A DNA stretch of 64,000 nucleotides from an uncultured Ruminococcus sp. (lineage in GTDB: Bacteria; Bacillota; Clostridia; Oscillospirales; Ruminococcaceae). The stretch covers positions 1 through 64,000 of the forward strand of contig CAMVRM010000011.1 in the NCBI GenBank assembly GCA_947169885.1, given 5' to 3'. Shown piece after piece: positions 6,864 through 15,528 of this stretch. Below the pieces are notes generated by a model. That model was not told where the DNA came from. It did no database searches and saw nothing but the letters and a program-made list of their open reading frames with translations. Position numbers and translations under genes: made by a program. How positions within the stretch are numbered: the first letter of the stretch is position 1; every line of letters begins with the position of its first letter.

Positions 6864-9218
6864 TCAAAGTTTGATAACTGCACTTGTTCCGCCGTTGATC
6901 TTTACAGACTTATCGGTATTGGAGACTTTGACGGTGAAACTCTTGGCAGTCTCAGTAAACGAGAGTGCGATCTCGCTGCCGTTTCTTGCTGCTGTTATCT
7001 CGAATACCTTGTTGGCTTCGGTATCGTAGACGCAGGCAGAAGCAGTCTTGCCGTCTTCAAGTTCATAGATAACGATCTCGGAATTATCCAGATAATCGTA
7101 CTCAATATCTTTCTTGAAGTCGCCATAAACGATCATGCTGTTGGGCTTTGCGAGTGCAGGCATTTCGAGATAGCTGCACTTGTGGTTGTACCACTTGCCG
7201 CCTTCTAAGACCTTGCCTGTTATGATGTCAGTCCATCTGCCCTCGGGAACGTAGTAGAGTGCCATGCTCTCATCGTTGAGGATAGGTGCAGCGAGGATAT
7301 TGTCGCCGAACATATACTGACGGTCAAGGGTCAGACAAGTGGGGTCGTTTGCGTAGTCGATGACCATTGCACGCATAACAGGAACGCCTGTTTCGTGGGT
7401 CTTTATAGCCTGCGCCCAGATGTAAGGCATAAGTCTGCCCTTTAAGTTTGCGAAGAATTTCAGAGTGTTGCTGCACGAATCGGGAGCTTTGCTGTCATCA
7501 TCGAACAGCCACGGCACACGGTAGCTCTGATTGCCGTGCAGACGGCTGTGAGAACTGAACATACCGAATGCAGCCCAGCGCTTGTAGATGTCAGCAGTTG
7601 CTGTTGCTTCAAAGCCTGCCATATCGTGTGAAGTGTAGCCGAAGCCCGAGATGCAGAGAGACAGACAGCCACGAACCACCTCAGCCATTGAGTTGTAATT
7701 GCCCGAGCAGTCGCCGCCCCAGTGAACGGGGAACTTCTGACCGCCTGCTGTCGCCGAACGTGCGAACAGACAAGCCTTATTCTCGCCATAGAATTCTTTC
7801 AGGACGTTGAACACACACTCGTTATAAAGATAAGTGTAGAAGTTGTGCATCTTTATGGGGTCACTGCCGTCAAAATACTTGATGCCCTTGGTGGGTATGC
7901 GCTCGCCGAAGTCGGTCTTGAACGTGTCAACGCCCATTTCGCAGAGCGCTCTCAGCTTGCCTGCGTACCACTTGCAGGCATCGGGGTTGGTGAAGTCGAC
8001 TATCGCCATACCCGGCTGCCACTCGTCGCACTGGAACACACTGCCGTCCTCACGCTTTATGAAGTAGCCGCCTGCCATACCCTCGTCAAACAGCTTGCTG
8101 CGCTGTCCGATATAGGGGTTTATCCATACGCAGGTGCGCAGACCCTTTTCCTCGTGCAGACGTTTGAGCATTGCGGGAGGGTCGGGGAACTGTGTGGTAT
8201 CCCACTCAAAGTTGCACCACTCGAACTCCTTCATCCAGAAGCAGTCGAAGTGGAACACCTGAAGCGGAATGTCACGCTCAGCCATGCCGTCGATAAAGCT
8301 GTTTATGGTGTCCTCATCATAGGAAGTGGTGAACGAAGTTGTCAGCCACAGACCGAAGCTGAATGCAGGGGGAAGGCTGGGTTTTCCTGTAAGAGTTGTG
8401 TAACCCTCCAACGCCTGTGCGACAGTCTCGCCGCCGAACACGAAATATTCAAGATTCTCGCCGGGAACAGTGATAGAGACTTTTGAAACGGTGTCGGAGC
8501 AAACTTCATAGCTCACCTTGTCGGAACTGTTGACGAACACGCCGTAGCCCCTCGAAGAAACATAGAACGGAATGGACTTGTAGCTCTGGTCGGAGCAAGT
8601 GCCGCCGTCAGCGTTCCAGACCTCAACGTTCTGACCGTTCTTTGTGAAAGTGGTGAACTTCTCGCCGAAGCCGTAGAAATACTCGCCAACGGTGGTGTCA
8701 AGCTGTTCACGGATATAGGTGCGGTGAGCATCGGCAGGATAACTCCAGAAGCTGTCATCTGCCTGAGTTTCAAGCCTTGCCTGCGACTTGTAAGCGCTCT
8801 CGAAAACAACGCCTGTCGATCTCCAGCCGCCGCTTGTCAGCTTTTTTTCCTTGTAGAAATATGTGAAGTTCCATGTCTCTCTTGAAACAACAAGTTTTGT
8901 GTCGCCCGAAATAAGCACAGCCTGTTTGTCGGTTATCTCGACAGTTGGCTTGAAAGTGCCCTCGTTCAGGACGAAGTGCGGACCGTTGTCAGCATAGCCT
9001 TTGTGGTGTGTGATGCTCACCTTGATGCAGTTTTCCTGAGTTGAAGTGTATCTTATTTCGAGATTAGCGCCGCCCAAAGTCATCGCACGGTTATAGATGA
9101 CCGAAGGTGTTGCCACAACAAGAAAACCGTTCTCGATAGGGTGAACCTGATAAGCCTGATTCATGTAGTTGACCTCAAAGCCACGCTGATTGAGCCAGAA
9201 TCCGTCAGCAAATTTCAT
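6864..9218 (-). CDS. yicI: alpha-xylosidase, glycoside hydrolase family 31
   Basis: A 784-residue GH31 enzyme close in length and motifs to E. coli YicI, which releases xylose from isoprimeverose-type xyloglucan oligosaccharides. The nucleophile motif FKTDFGERIP is near residue 436 and the acid/base motif HWGGDCSGNYNSMAE near 501, both in the YicI form rather than the alpha-glucosidase form. There is no signal peptide, so it acts in the cytosol on imported oligosaccharides. The ATG follows TTGGAGGTATAAAGCTT. It is transcribed alone from a promoter at 9467-9495 with an unusually long leader of about 240 nt. No transporter for xylo-oligosaccharides is adjacent. Confidence 0.93.
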   Translation of the reverse strand: MKFADGFWLNQRGFEVNYMNQAYQVHPIENGFLVVATPSVIYNRAMTLGGANLEIRYTSTQENCIKVSITHHKGYADNGPHFVLNEGTFKPTVEITDKQAVLISGDTKLVVSRETWNFTYFYKEKKLTSGGWRSTGVVFESAYKSQARLETQADDSFWSYPADAHRTYIREQLDTTVGEYFYGFGEKFTTFTKNGQNVEVWNADGGTCSDQSYKSIPFYVSSRGYGVFVNSSDKVSYEVCSDTVSKVSITVPGENLEYFVFGGETVAQALEGYTTLTGKPSLPPAFSFGLWLTTSFTTSYDEDTINSFIDGMAERDIPLQVFHFDCFWMKEFEWCNFEWDTTQFPDPPAMLKRLHEEKGLRTCVWINPYIGQRSKLFDEGMAGGYFIKREDGSVFQCDEWQPGMAIVDFTNPDACKWYAGKLRALCEMGVDTFKTDFGERIPTKGIKYFDGSDPIKMHNFYTYLYNECVFNVLKEFYGENKACLFARSATAGGQKFPVHWGGDCSGNYNSMAEVVRGCLSLCISGFGYTSHDMAGFEATATADIYKRWAAFGMFSSHSRLHGNQSYRVPWLFDDDSKAPDSCSNTLKFFANLKGRLMPYIWAQAIKTHETGVPVMRAMVIDYANDPTCLTLDRQYMFGDNILAAPILNDESMALYYVPEGRWTDIITGKVLEGGKWYNHKCSYLEMPALAKPNSMIVYGDFKKDIEYDYLDNSEIVIYELEDGKTASACVYDTEANKVFEITAARNGSEIALSFTETAKSFTVKVSNTDKSVKINGGTSAVIKL

Positions 9219-9466
9219 AAGCTTTATACCTCCAATATAAGTTTCATATTAAAATTTTAGCGAAGAGCAAATTTTACGGTCTGCTTTAAATGCCTGACCG
9301 TTATATTTATTTTAAACCAAACCGCACAAAAAAGCAATAGTAAAATAGTGATTTTCGGCAGAATTTTAACGTTTTGAGCAAAAAGAAAGTAAATTTTTTG
9401 TTAACCGGCAAGTTCAACATATAAATATTTTAATTATACTTTGCAAAGAACACCTGCATTTAGAAC

Positions 9467-9495
9467 ATTATACCATATCATGAATAAAAAATCAA
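9467..9495 (-). promoter_or_regulatory. sigma-A promoter of the alpha-xylosidase gene
   Basis: On the minus strand TTGATT (9490-9495), 17 bp, TATAAT (9467-9472). Confidence 0.7.
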
Positions 9496-9515
9496 GTCTT
9501 TTTGAAGAAAATGTA

Positions 9516-9552
9516 CAAAAAAGCTCTGCACTTTTCTCGCAAGCGCAGAGCT
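9516..9552 (-). terminator. terminator of the WG-repeat lipoprotein gene
   Basis: AGCTCTGC pairs with GCAGAGCT, with an inner CTT/AAG extension. On the minus strand the stem is followed by TTTTTT. Confidence 0.85.
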
Positions 9553-9571
9553 GATATGTTTTTTGTGTTTG

Positions 9572-10927
9572 TTATTCCACTATCTCGGGAGGTGTTGGAT
9601 CGTCAATAACAGGAGGGTCAGTCCACACGGGGTCTGTGTCTGTCCATACGGGTTCAGTGTCTGTCCAGCCTGTGTTTGAATCGTCTCCCCAGTAGGGCTG
9701 AGTATCGGTCGGAGTATCAGTCCATGCAGGCTGTGTGTCGCTCCATTCGCTTTCCTCGGAACTTGTGCTCTCCTCAGAAGCTGTGGTGGTATTGTAGTTC
9801 TGCCACTGTGTCCAGCCTGTTGTGGTGGTCGTGGTGAGTGCCGTAGAAGTGACGGTTATTACTTCCTCTGGTTCTTCTTCCTCGTCGCCGAAGCGGATAA
9901 CGCCCCACATTCCGTCAACACATACCCACGCTTTTCCGTGGTGAACAGGTCTTGCCTGACTGAATTCGCTGGAACGCACAAGGCACTTGCCCTCGTGGTT
10001 GTAGTAGCCGAAAGAGTAGTTGATGCTCACCGCCACGATGTCCTCGGAGAACAGATAGGGGTGTCCCGAATCTATCGCATCGGAAAGTTCACCGTTATAG
10101 GAACTGTATACCGACTCGCAGTTGAACTTTATGAGTTCTTCGCCCTTTTCATTGAAGTAGCCCCATTTGCCGTCCTTTTCAAGAGCAATGGCTGTCTTTT
10201 CGGCGCTCTCGAACCTCGGCGCATAGAAACCCGTGTACTCAAAATCAAGGATCACTTTGTTGTCGGCAACAAGTCCGTACTGCTTGATAGCGCTGTCAGA
10301 CTCGATGACCTCGATCCTGCCAAATTCCTCGGAAACGTCAGCCTTTTCCGCAACAACAGTCTTGCTTTCGCTGAACGCCTGAACTCTCCACTCGTCCGAC
10401 TCACGGGAGATATAAGTCTTCTGATTGTCAACATCGTAGTAATACTTGACCCTTGTGCCTGTTGTGGGGGTATAGCTGGTGGTTATATGTCCATCGCTGT
10501 CCATGGTGCAGTATTCACGGACATTGTGCTTTTCATCGGTAACATTATAAAGCACCACCTGTCCGCATGGGTCGAGCATATAATACTTGAACTTTGGCTG
10601 GGCGAGAAGATTGCCCTTGTAGTCCATAAAACCGTACTGTCCATTCTGACAGATTATTGCGACACGTTCATACATATCGTTCAGGTCAGAGCGGTCAGGG
10701 TCTATCTGACTGCCGTCAAAAACGATCATGTTCTCAGCCTGCACAGTCGGTTTGAGCGACCATGCGTAGTTAACGACTCCTTCGCCGCCAAGTTCAGCTT
10801 CTTCGTAATCAAGCTCAGCGTTATAGAAGTCGGTATCGGTCTTCTGTAATCCCGGCATGGAGCAGGCTGCGAGCGAAAGTGCAAGAGCCGCCGCCGAAAT
10901 GACCGAAAGCAATTTTTTCAATCTCAT
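9572..10927 (-). CDS. WG-repeat lipoprotein with a Trp/Thr-rich tail
   Basis: The 451-residue product begins with a lipoprotein signal ending in LAAC (Cys about 22). The middle (about 80-350) contains several WG (KWG) repeats, e.g. GQYGFMDYKGNLL, GKWGYFNEKGEEL, FGYYNHEGKCL and GMWGVIRFG. The last 100 residues are low-complexity: a run of Thr, Ser/Glu-rich linkers and near-repeats of WTDTEPVWTDTDPVW. WG-repeat proteins are often surface-associated but have no common activity. The gene has its own promoter (11002-11030) and terminator. The tail could span the wall or be glycosylated; this is inference. Confidence 0.8.
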   Translation of the reverse strand: MRLKKLLSVISAAALALSLAACSMPGLQKTDTDFYNAELDYEEAELGGEGVVNYAWSLKPTVQAENMIVFDGSQIDPDRSDLNDMYERVAIICQNGQYGFMDYKGNLLAQPKFKYYMLDPCGQVVLYNVTDEKHNVREYCTMDSDGHITTSYTPTTGTRVKYYYDVDNQKTYISRESDEWRVQAFSESKTVVAEKADVSEEFGRIEVIESDSAIKQYGLVADNKVILDFEYTGFYAPRFESAEKTAIALEKDGKWGYFNEKGEELIKFNCESVYSSYNGELSDAIDSGHPYLFSEDIVAVSINYSFGYYNHEGKCLVRSSEFSQARPVHHGKAWVCVDGMWGVIRFGDEEEEPEEVITVTSTALTTTTTTGWTQWQNYNTTTASEESTSSEESEWSDTQPAWTDTPTDTQPYWGDDSNTGWTDTEPVWTDTDPVWTDPPVIDDPTPPEIVE

Positions 10928-11001
10928 TTTTTCCCTCCGTAAAAAAGTCTCCCTTTTTCTTTAAAAGCGCCATTATCTGTTTTTATTCGGCTGTAAGTTT
11001 A

Positions 11002-11030
11002 ATTATACAACATTTAGCGCCGTTAGTCAA
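11002..11030 (-). promoter_or_regulatory. sigma-A promoter of the WG-repeat lipoprotein gene
   Basis: On the minus strand TTGACT (11025-11030), 17 bp, TATAAT (11002-11007). About 40 bp upstream is a near-perfect dyad at 11070-11089 (TTTGG-TAAT/ATTA-CCCAAA), a possible operator. Confidence 0.72.
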
Positions 11031-11091
11031 TGACAAAACCGTGAAAATCCAAGTGTTTTAAGATGATAGTTTGGTAATAATTACCCAAATT

Positions 11092-11553
11092 TCACAATAT
11101 TTTTCCGTCTTTGCATTCAAGGATTATCGTGAAAGGACCGTCATTGAGAAGTCTGACTTTCATATCAGCACCAAAGCTTCCGCACTGAACTTTTCCGCTT
11201 ATGCGTTCGGCACAGAGCGACTTGAAATATTCATAAAGCTTTTCGGCACGCTCAGGCTCGCAGGCTGTCCCCTTGAAACTCGGGCGGTTGCCGTGTGAGC
11301 AGTCGGCGCAGAGCGTGAACTGCGAAACGATGAGCAGATCGCCGCCCACATCATTGACTGATAGATTAGTTTTGTCATTTTCGTCTGAAAATATGCGCAG
11401 TCTTGTTATCTTGTCCGCAAGCTTTTCGCAGTCCGTTTCAGTATCGCCTGCCGCCGCTCCGAAAAGTATCAGCAGTCCGCCGTCTATCTTTCCGATAACT
11501 TCATTATCCACCGTGACCGAAGCCTCAGTCACACGCTGTATCACTGCCCGCAT
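11092..11553 (-). CDS. dtd: D-aminoacyl-tRNA deacylase
   Basis: This 153-residue enzyme hydrolyses D-aminoacyl-tRNA and recycles mischarged tRNA. The family layout is complete: MRAVIQRV start, LLIVSQFTL catalytic motif (about 76-84) and the C-terminal NDGPFT segment that corresponds to the Gly-cisPro-type motif (usually NGPVT). Length matches the family. Its start overlaps the end of the aldose epimerase gene by 13 bp, and it is the last gene of the five-gene operon starting at 15074. Confidence 0.93.
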   Translation of the reverse strand: MRAVIQRVTEASVTVDNEVIGKIDGGLLILFGAAAGDTETDCEKLADKITRLRIFSDENDKTNLSVNDVGGDLLIVSQFTLCADCSHGNRPSFKGTACEPERAEKLYEYFKSLCAERISGKVQCGSFGADMKVRLLNDGPFTIILECKDGKIL

Positions 11554-12398
11554 TTGTGCTTACCTGCCTCGATCGAGAATGTGTAATAGTATTCTTCATC
11601 GGGAGAAAGCTTTATTGCGTGGGGCTTTTTCTCGATGTCGATAAATTCATCGTCCGCATAAACAGGCACGCTCGTCCACGGTTCAAGGCAGACAAACTGC
11701 GCAGTCGGGTCAAGCGCCGTCCAGACAGCTATGCACTTTGAGTTCGGGAAATATACCCTCACAAAGCCGCCGTCATCACGCAGAAGGGTTATCTCCTTTG
11801 ATTCGGGAGCGTCCTTCATGATAACATCATACTTGAACTGTTCCCTGTTTATCTCGATAACACGTTCGTGATCGAGGACTGTGCGCTCGCCGTCAGGTGT
11901 GGGCTGAACGATCGTTTCTGCCTGTTCATATCTCACAAGGCATTTGCCGCCCTCAACGTTGCAGGCAAAAGCAGGATGCCCGCCAAGATAGAAATACATA
12001 TCCTTATCGCCCGTGTTCGTTACCATGAACGAGCAGAAAACTCTGCCTGCGGCGATAGAATAGTTGACTTCGAGCCTGAAATCATAAGGATACCACTCAC
12101 GGGTAGTGTCATCGGAAGTCAGCTCATAAGTAACGCTGTGGTCAGTCTCGCCAACGAACGTAAATTCGCTGTCTCTTGCAAAGCCGTGATTGCCCGGCAT
12201 ATGATATTCCACGCCGCCTGCCTTATAGACCTTTCCTGTCGGCGAACATATAAACGGAAAAAGTATCGGTGCATATCGTTTCCATGCGTCGCCGCACTGC
12301 CATAAATATTCTTCATCAGCAACTTTTACAGAATGCAGTTCTGCGCCGTCGGTGCTTGCGGTAAAGCTTATGTTTCCTACTTTTTTAGTTGTAAGCAT
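11541..12398 (-). CDS. aldose 1-epimerase family protein
   Basis: A 285-residue cytosolic protein of the galactose mutarotase-like fold. PGNHGFARD near residue 70, GGHPAF (about 143-148) and the C-terminal CLEPWTSVP segment are the usual sugar-binding positions of the LacX/YihR-type subgroup. It probably interconverts anomers of a hexose or hexose phosphate. It overlaps dtd by 13 bp and follows the amidohydrolase gene by 18 bp. Which sugar it acts on cannot be told. Confidence 0.85.
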   Translation of the reverse strand: MLTTKKVGNISFTASTDGAELHSVKVADEEYLWQCGDAWKRYAPILFPFICSPTGKVYKAGGVEYHMPGNHGFARDSEFTFVGETDHSVTYELTSDDTTREWYPYDFRLEVNYSIAAGRVFCSFMVTNTGDKDMYFYLGGHPAFACNVEGGKCLVRYEQAETIVQPTPDGERTVLDHERVIEINREQFKYDVIMKDAPESKEITLLRDDGGFVRVYFPNSKCIAVWTALDPTAQFVCLEPWTSVPVYADDEFIDIEKKPHAIKLSPDEEYYYTFSIEAGKHKCGQ

Positions 12399-12416
12399 AG
12401 TGATCTTCCTTTCTGT

Positions 12417-13214
12417 TTACAGTCCGAGCAAACGTTCGGCATTTTTGCCTAAAATAAGTTCCCTGTCATCGTCCGAAATATTTATCCTCAGAAGCTTTTC
12501 GATCATGTGCTGTGAGCTTTCCCAAGGGCTGTCACTTCCGAAAAGTATCCTGTCTGCGCCGTGTTTTGAGATTATATCCTCCATGAGCCTGTCAGGGCAT
12601 TTTGCGGTGAAAGCCGTGTCGAAATAAACTTCGCCCTCGATGCCTGCGAGCAGTTCATGAACTAAGTGCCACTGATCGTTGCCGCCCAGATGCGCAAGTA
12701 TCAGCTTCAAGTCGGGGTGACGTTTTATCAGCTTGACCGAACGTTCGGGCGGACAGTGTATAAGATCGGGCGACACCCAGTCCCAGCCTGCGTGAACGAT
12801 AAGCGGCAGACCGCTCTGCTCGATAGCGTCATACATCGGGTCGAGCCGTGGATCGTCCACCATGAATTTCTGATAGTCGGGGTGCAGTTTTATGCCTTTT
12901 AAGCCCAGCGACTTGATGCGGCTGACTTCTTCAACGCAGTCGGGAGCATCGGGATTGACACTTCCGAACGGTATGAACCTGTCATTTTCTTCAAGCAGAG
13001 ATGCCGCCCAGTCGTTGACAATTTTCTGCTGATTAGGCTTTGTGGCGATAGAAAGCACGCACGCCTTGTCAACGCCCCATTCGTCCATTCGTGCGAGAAG
13101 CTGAGAAGTAAGCCCTCGTGTGTACGGTTCAAGGTTTGAACGCTCGGACAGCTGTGCGATAGCTTTGTCAGCGATCTTCGGGCTGAAAGCGTGGGTGTGA
13201 AAATCTATAATCAT
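12417..13214 (-). CDS. amidohydrolase family 2 (metal-dependent hydrolase)
   Basis: The 265-residue protein carries the TIM-barrel metal-site signature: IDFHTHAF at the start (H-x-H), KLHPDY near 110, VHAGWDW near 140, LAHLGG near 174 and FGSDSPW near 226 (the Asp metal ligand). This is the ACMSD/TatD-like amidohydrolase-2 family, with decarboxylases and hydrolases of unknown substrate in Clostridia. It is the third gene of the glycosyltransferase operon, 12 bp after the APH-like gene. Confidence 0.85.
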   Translation of the reverse strand: MIIDFHTHAFSPKIADKAIAQLSERSNLEPYTRGLTSQLLARMDEWGVDKACVLSIATKPNQQKIVNDWAASLLEENDRFIPFGSVNPDAPDCVEEVSRIKSLGLKGIKLHPDYQKFMVDDPRLDPMYDAIEQSGLPLIVHAGWDWVSPDLIHCPPERSVKLIKRHPDLKLILAHLGGNDQWHLVHELLAGIEGEVYFDTAFTAKCPDRLMEDIISKHGADRILFGSDSPWESSQHMIEKLLRINISDDDRELILGKNAERLLGL

Positions 13215-13226
13215 GCTATTACTTCC

Positions 13227-14237
13227 TTACATATATTTACAAAAATCAAATTCTCCTGTCAGTTTATGCTCGGCGCTGTCAAGCTGTGCCCGAATTTCTT
13301 CATCGGGAGTTTTATCCGTGACTTTGAGCGTATTCCACAAGGGTTTCAGACAGCGGTAGAGCATAAGCACGCAGTCCTTTTCCGCCTGTGAAAAAGTGTA
13401 ATGCTCCCGTGCGGTTTCAAGCGCCTGACAGATGCGCTGACGTTCTTTTTCGGGTTCGTCATCTCCGATCTCACGGATAAGGTAATTCAGAAAAACATCT
13501 CTGCCGCAGAGGTTGAAATCGAACACCCCCACGAACTTTTCCTCATCATCGAGCAGGATATTCGTGGAGTTCAGGTCAGCCTGAAAAACAGAAGTCGGGA
13601 GCGTGTGATAGACCTTTTCGAGCCTGTCCCTGTTTTCAGTCCATAAGCGCCATATGCGTTCGGTCTGCGTCCTGAACTTTTCGGGCAGACTGTCGGCAGT
13701 TTTCTTCCATTCCAGCGCCACTTCAAGCACTTCATAGACCTTGTCGCTCGGGCAGAACCGTTCAAACAGACAGTACCCCGAGGGGTATACCGAATAGTCA
13801 AAATACTCCCCTGCGACCTTTGCGGTCATCGTCCAGATGTCGGCGAAATACTTGTCATAGTCGGTCTTTGCGGCATTTTCATCGTTTCTGTCCTCGGCTG
13901 TTTTATAGGGCGAAAATTCTTCCGCATAAGCAGCACATTTTCTGCCGTCAAAGCGGACAGTCGGGAAACGCCCCGTCTTATCGCAGAATATCTCGGGGCA
14001 ATAGTACCCGAGTTTGCGATACTCCGTGACAGCTCTCTGCCACACAGCTATTTTTTCAGGAAAAGTGAAATCGTTGTCCGCAAGCTTTATCACACGTTTT
14101 ACGCCGCTTTTCTCGGTGATGATGAACGTTCTGCGAAAGTCCTGCTCTCCCCTGCCCGTGTCGATAAAAGTATACGAGACAGGTTCGCCGTCAAAGAACA
14201 GGCTGTATAGTTCTGCAATTTCCTTATCAATAGTCAT
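13227..14237 (-). CDS. APH-like small-molecule kinase, His replaced by Gln in the catalytic motif
   Basis: The 336-residue protein has the aminoglycoside phosphotransferase / choline kinase fold. The Brenner-type motif reads FQADLNSTNILL (about residue 217), with Gln where HxDxxxxN normally has His, followed by VGVFDFN, the metal-binding DFx position. Asp and Asn are kept, so activity is possible. The neighbouring glycosyltransferase (stop 14241) suggests a role in cell-surface polymer or metabolite phosphorylation, but the substrate is unknown. Confidence 0.72.
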   Translation of the reverse strand: MTIDKEIAELYSLFFDGEPVSYTFIDTGRGEQDFRRTFIITEKSGVKRVIKLADNDFTFPEKIAVWQRAVTEYRKLGYYCPEIFCDKTGRFPTVRFDGRKCAAYAEEFSPYKTAEDRNDENAAKTDYDKYFADIWTMTAKVAGEYFDYSVYPSGYCLFERFCPSDKVYEVLEVALEWKKTADSLPEKFRTQTERIWRLWTENRDRLEKVYHTLPTSVFQADLNSTNILLDDEEKFVGVFDFNLCGRDVFLNYLIREIGDDEPEKERQRICQALETAREHYTFSQAEKDCVLMLYRCLKPLWNTLKVTDKTPDEEIRAQLDSAEHKLTGEFDFCKYM

Positions 14238-14240
14238 ACA

Positions 14241-15074
14241 TCATTTCCTTAACAGCTTCTTGTAGAACAGCCCCGTCAGCTTTCTCGGGAGCATGAACAG
14301 CACCAGCTGTGCCGCACAGGGTACTAAAAAATCCATAAATGAGGAAAATCCCAGCCTGTGTATATGCCGCCTGACAGCGATGAAGCTTACAGTGTTGTTG
14401 AAGTCACGCCGCCGTGTCAGGTTGCTGTCCGTGACCCTGTAACGCACCAGTACTTCGGGCAGATTTGCGCCGACTGCGCCGCTCATGAGCATTCTGACCA
14501 CAAATTCGTAGTCCTCGCACCGCCGAACAGTAGTGTAACCGCCTGCCCTGAGCGCCGCCGAACGTTTGTAGACAAGCGTCTGATTGTTGAACGGATTGCG
14601 CCGCTTTGCAAACTTCATTATCTCGGAATGTGTCAGCGGAGTGCGCCGCTCGGCGATGTGTTCACCGCTGTCGGAATCGAATTCCTCGATAAAACAGCCC
14701 AGCATATCCGTTTCGGGATGCTCTGCCATATACCGAAGCTGACGTTCGCATCTGTCGGGAAGTGAGATGTCGTCAGAATCCATTTTCACGATATACTCGG
14801 TCTTTGCACGTCTGAGCGCTGCATTTGCACACGCTCCAACGCCCTTCGGTTCTTTTGTCCCGATGATGTGCAGAGCAGGATATTTGCCGCAAAGTTCACT
14901 GATAACGCTGTCAAGCTCCTCGGTGAGCCTGCCGTCACAAACTAATATCAGTTCGGTGCATGGGTGTGTCTGTGTCAGCATACTCACAAGGCTCTCACGC
15001 AGAAACTGCGCTTTCTCACCCGAGTAGACCGACATCACGACCGTATATTCGGGCAGCTTGTCCGTTTTGTCCAT
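14241..15074 (-). CDS. family 2 glycosyltransferase
   Basis: A 277-residue GT-A enzyme. The nucleotide-sugar site is visible as VVMSVYSGE at the start, the MDSDD metal motif near residue 97 and CEDYEFVVR near 182, the catalytic-base region. A hydrophobic amphipathic C-terminus (LVPCAAQLVLFMLP) suggests membrane association. GT2 enzymes of this size build capsule, teichoic or glycolipid polymers. It is the first gene of a five-gene operon with a promoter at 15109-15137. Confidence 0.88.
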   Translation of the reverse strand: MDKTDKLPEYTVVMSVYSGEKAQFLRESLVSMLTQTHPCTELILVCDGRLTEELDSVISELCGKYPALHIIGTKEPKGVGACANAALRRAKTEYIVKMDSDDISLPDRCERQLRYMAEHPETDMLGCFIEEFDSDSGEHIAERRTPLTHSEIMKFAKRRNPFNNQTLVYKRSAALRAGGYTTVRRCEDYEFVVRMLMSGAVGANLPEVLVRYRVTDSNLTRRRDFNNTVSFIAVRRHIHRLGFSSFMDFLVPCAAQLVLFMLPRKLTGLFYKKLLRK

Positions 15075-15108
15075 ATGCTCACCTCCGAAAAATCATCTAT
15101 ACCATTAT

Positions 15109-15137
15109 ATTATACTACATCTGCAAAAAAAATGCAA
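15109..15137 (-). promoter_or_regulatory. sigma-A promoter of the glycosyltransferase operon
   Basis: On the minus strand TTGCAT (15132-15137), 17 bp, TATAAT (15109-15114). Confidence 0.72.
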
Positions 15138-15169
15138 GCGCCGACCGCACATTTTACGAAATCAACACG

Positions 15170-15198
15170 AAAAAAGCCGCCCGATATTCATGGACGGC
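15170..15198 (-). terminator. terminator downstream of the acetyltransferase remnant
   Basis: GCCGTCC and GGGCGGC pair around a 9-nt loop on the minus strand (one G-T pair) and are followed by TTTTTT. It sits six bases after the stop of the pseudogene. Confidence 0.75.
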
Positions 15199-15203
15199 AC
15201 ACA

Positions 15204-15424
15204 TCAAAGTGCTTCGGGACATTGGAACTTGATTGTCTCATCTTCCGGATTTCTCAAAAATACACCTGCATGAGCGCCGTACATTACGACATCACCGTCA
15301 ATTTCGGTTTCCATAATGGCGGTGTTGCCAAAAAAAACGTCACCATAGGGATCGGCGCTTTGATCCATAAGTCAAATGCTGACGCTCTTGTTGTTTGTAC
15401 GGGGTCTATTTCTTTTGCGCTCAT
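15204..15424 (-). pseudogene. remnant of a CatA-like O-acetyltransferase
   Basis: An ATG at 15424 opens MSAKEIDPVQTTRASAFDLW followed by IKAPIPMVTFF, which resembles the N-terminus of CatA-like chloramphenicol-type acetyltransferases of Clostridia. The reading then shifts frame; GNTAIMETEIDGDVVMYG and AHAGVFLRNPEDETIK continue to a TGA at 15204 and look like scrambled C-terminal parts. The intact family is about 210 residues, so around 130 central residues, including the catalytic His region, are gone. The call rests on remembered family sequence. A terminator follows, as if the locus was once a full gene. Confidence 0.5.
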
Positions 15425-15456
15425 ATTTAATAAAATGCCCACAAGTCAATAGAAAT

Positions 15457-15495
15457 GCCATAGCACTTCCGACCTTGCATCGGAAATACTATGGC
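15457..15495 (-). terminator. hairpin, probable terminator of the 15529-16455 gene
   Basis: GCCATAG/CTATGGC and TTCCGA/TCGGAA form a two-part stem. The T content after it on the minus strand is low, so termination may be weak. Confidence 0.5.
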
Positions 15496-15528
15496 GAAAA
15501 AATCTATATCAGGGCAGACGGCTTTTTC

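Larger units (their letters stand above)
9219..9571. other. intergenic region: long alpha-xylosidase leader plus terminator
   Basis: No gene is visible. From right to left it holds the terminator of the WG-repeat lipoprotein gene, the promoter at 9467-9495, and about 240 nt of AT-rich untranslated leader for the alpha-xylosidase. A GTTAAC hexamer and an AAAACGTT octamer are present, but I cannot match either to a known operator. Confidence 0.6.

Noticed and set aside
7722-8486. Long plus-strand frame opposite the alpha-xylosidase gene
   Set aside because: Antisense shadow of a strongly conserved GH31 coding sequence; no ribosome binding site and no family features.
9938-10849. 303-codon plus-strand frame opposite the WG-repeat lipoprotein gene
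   Set aside because: Antisense to a gene with a clear lipoprotein signal, promoter and terminator.
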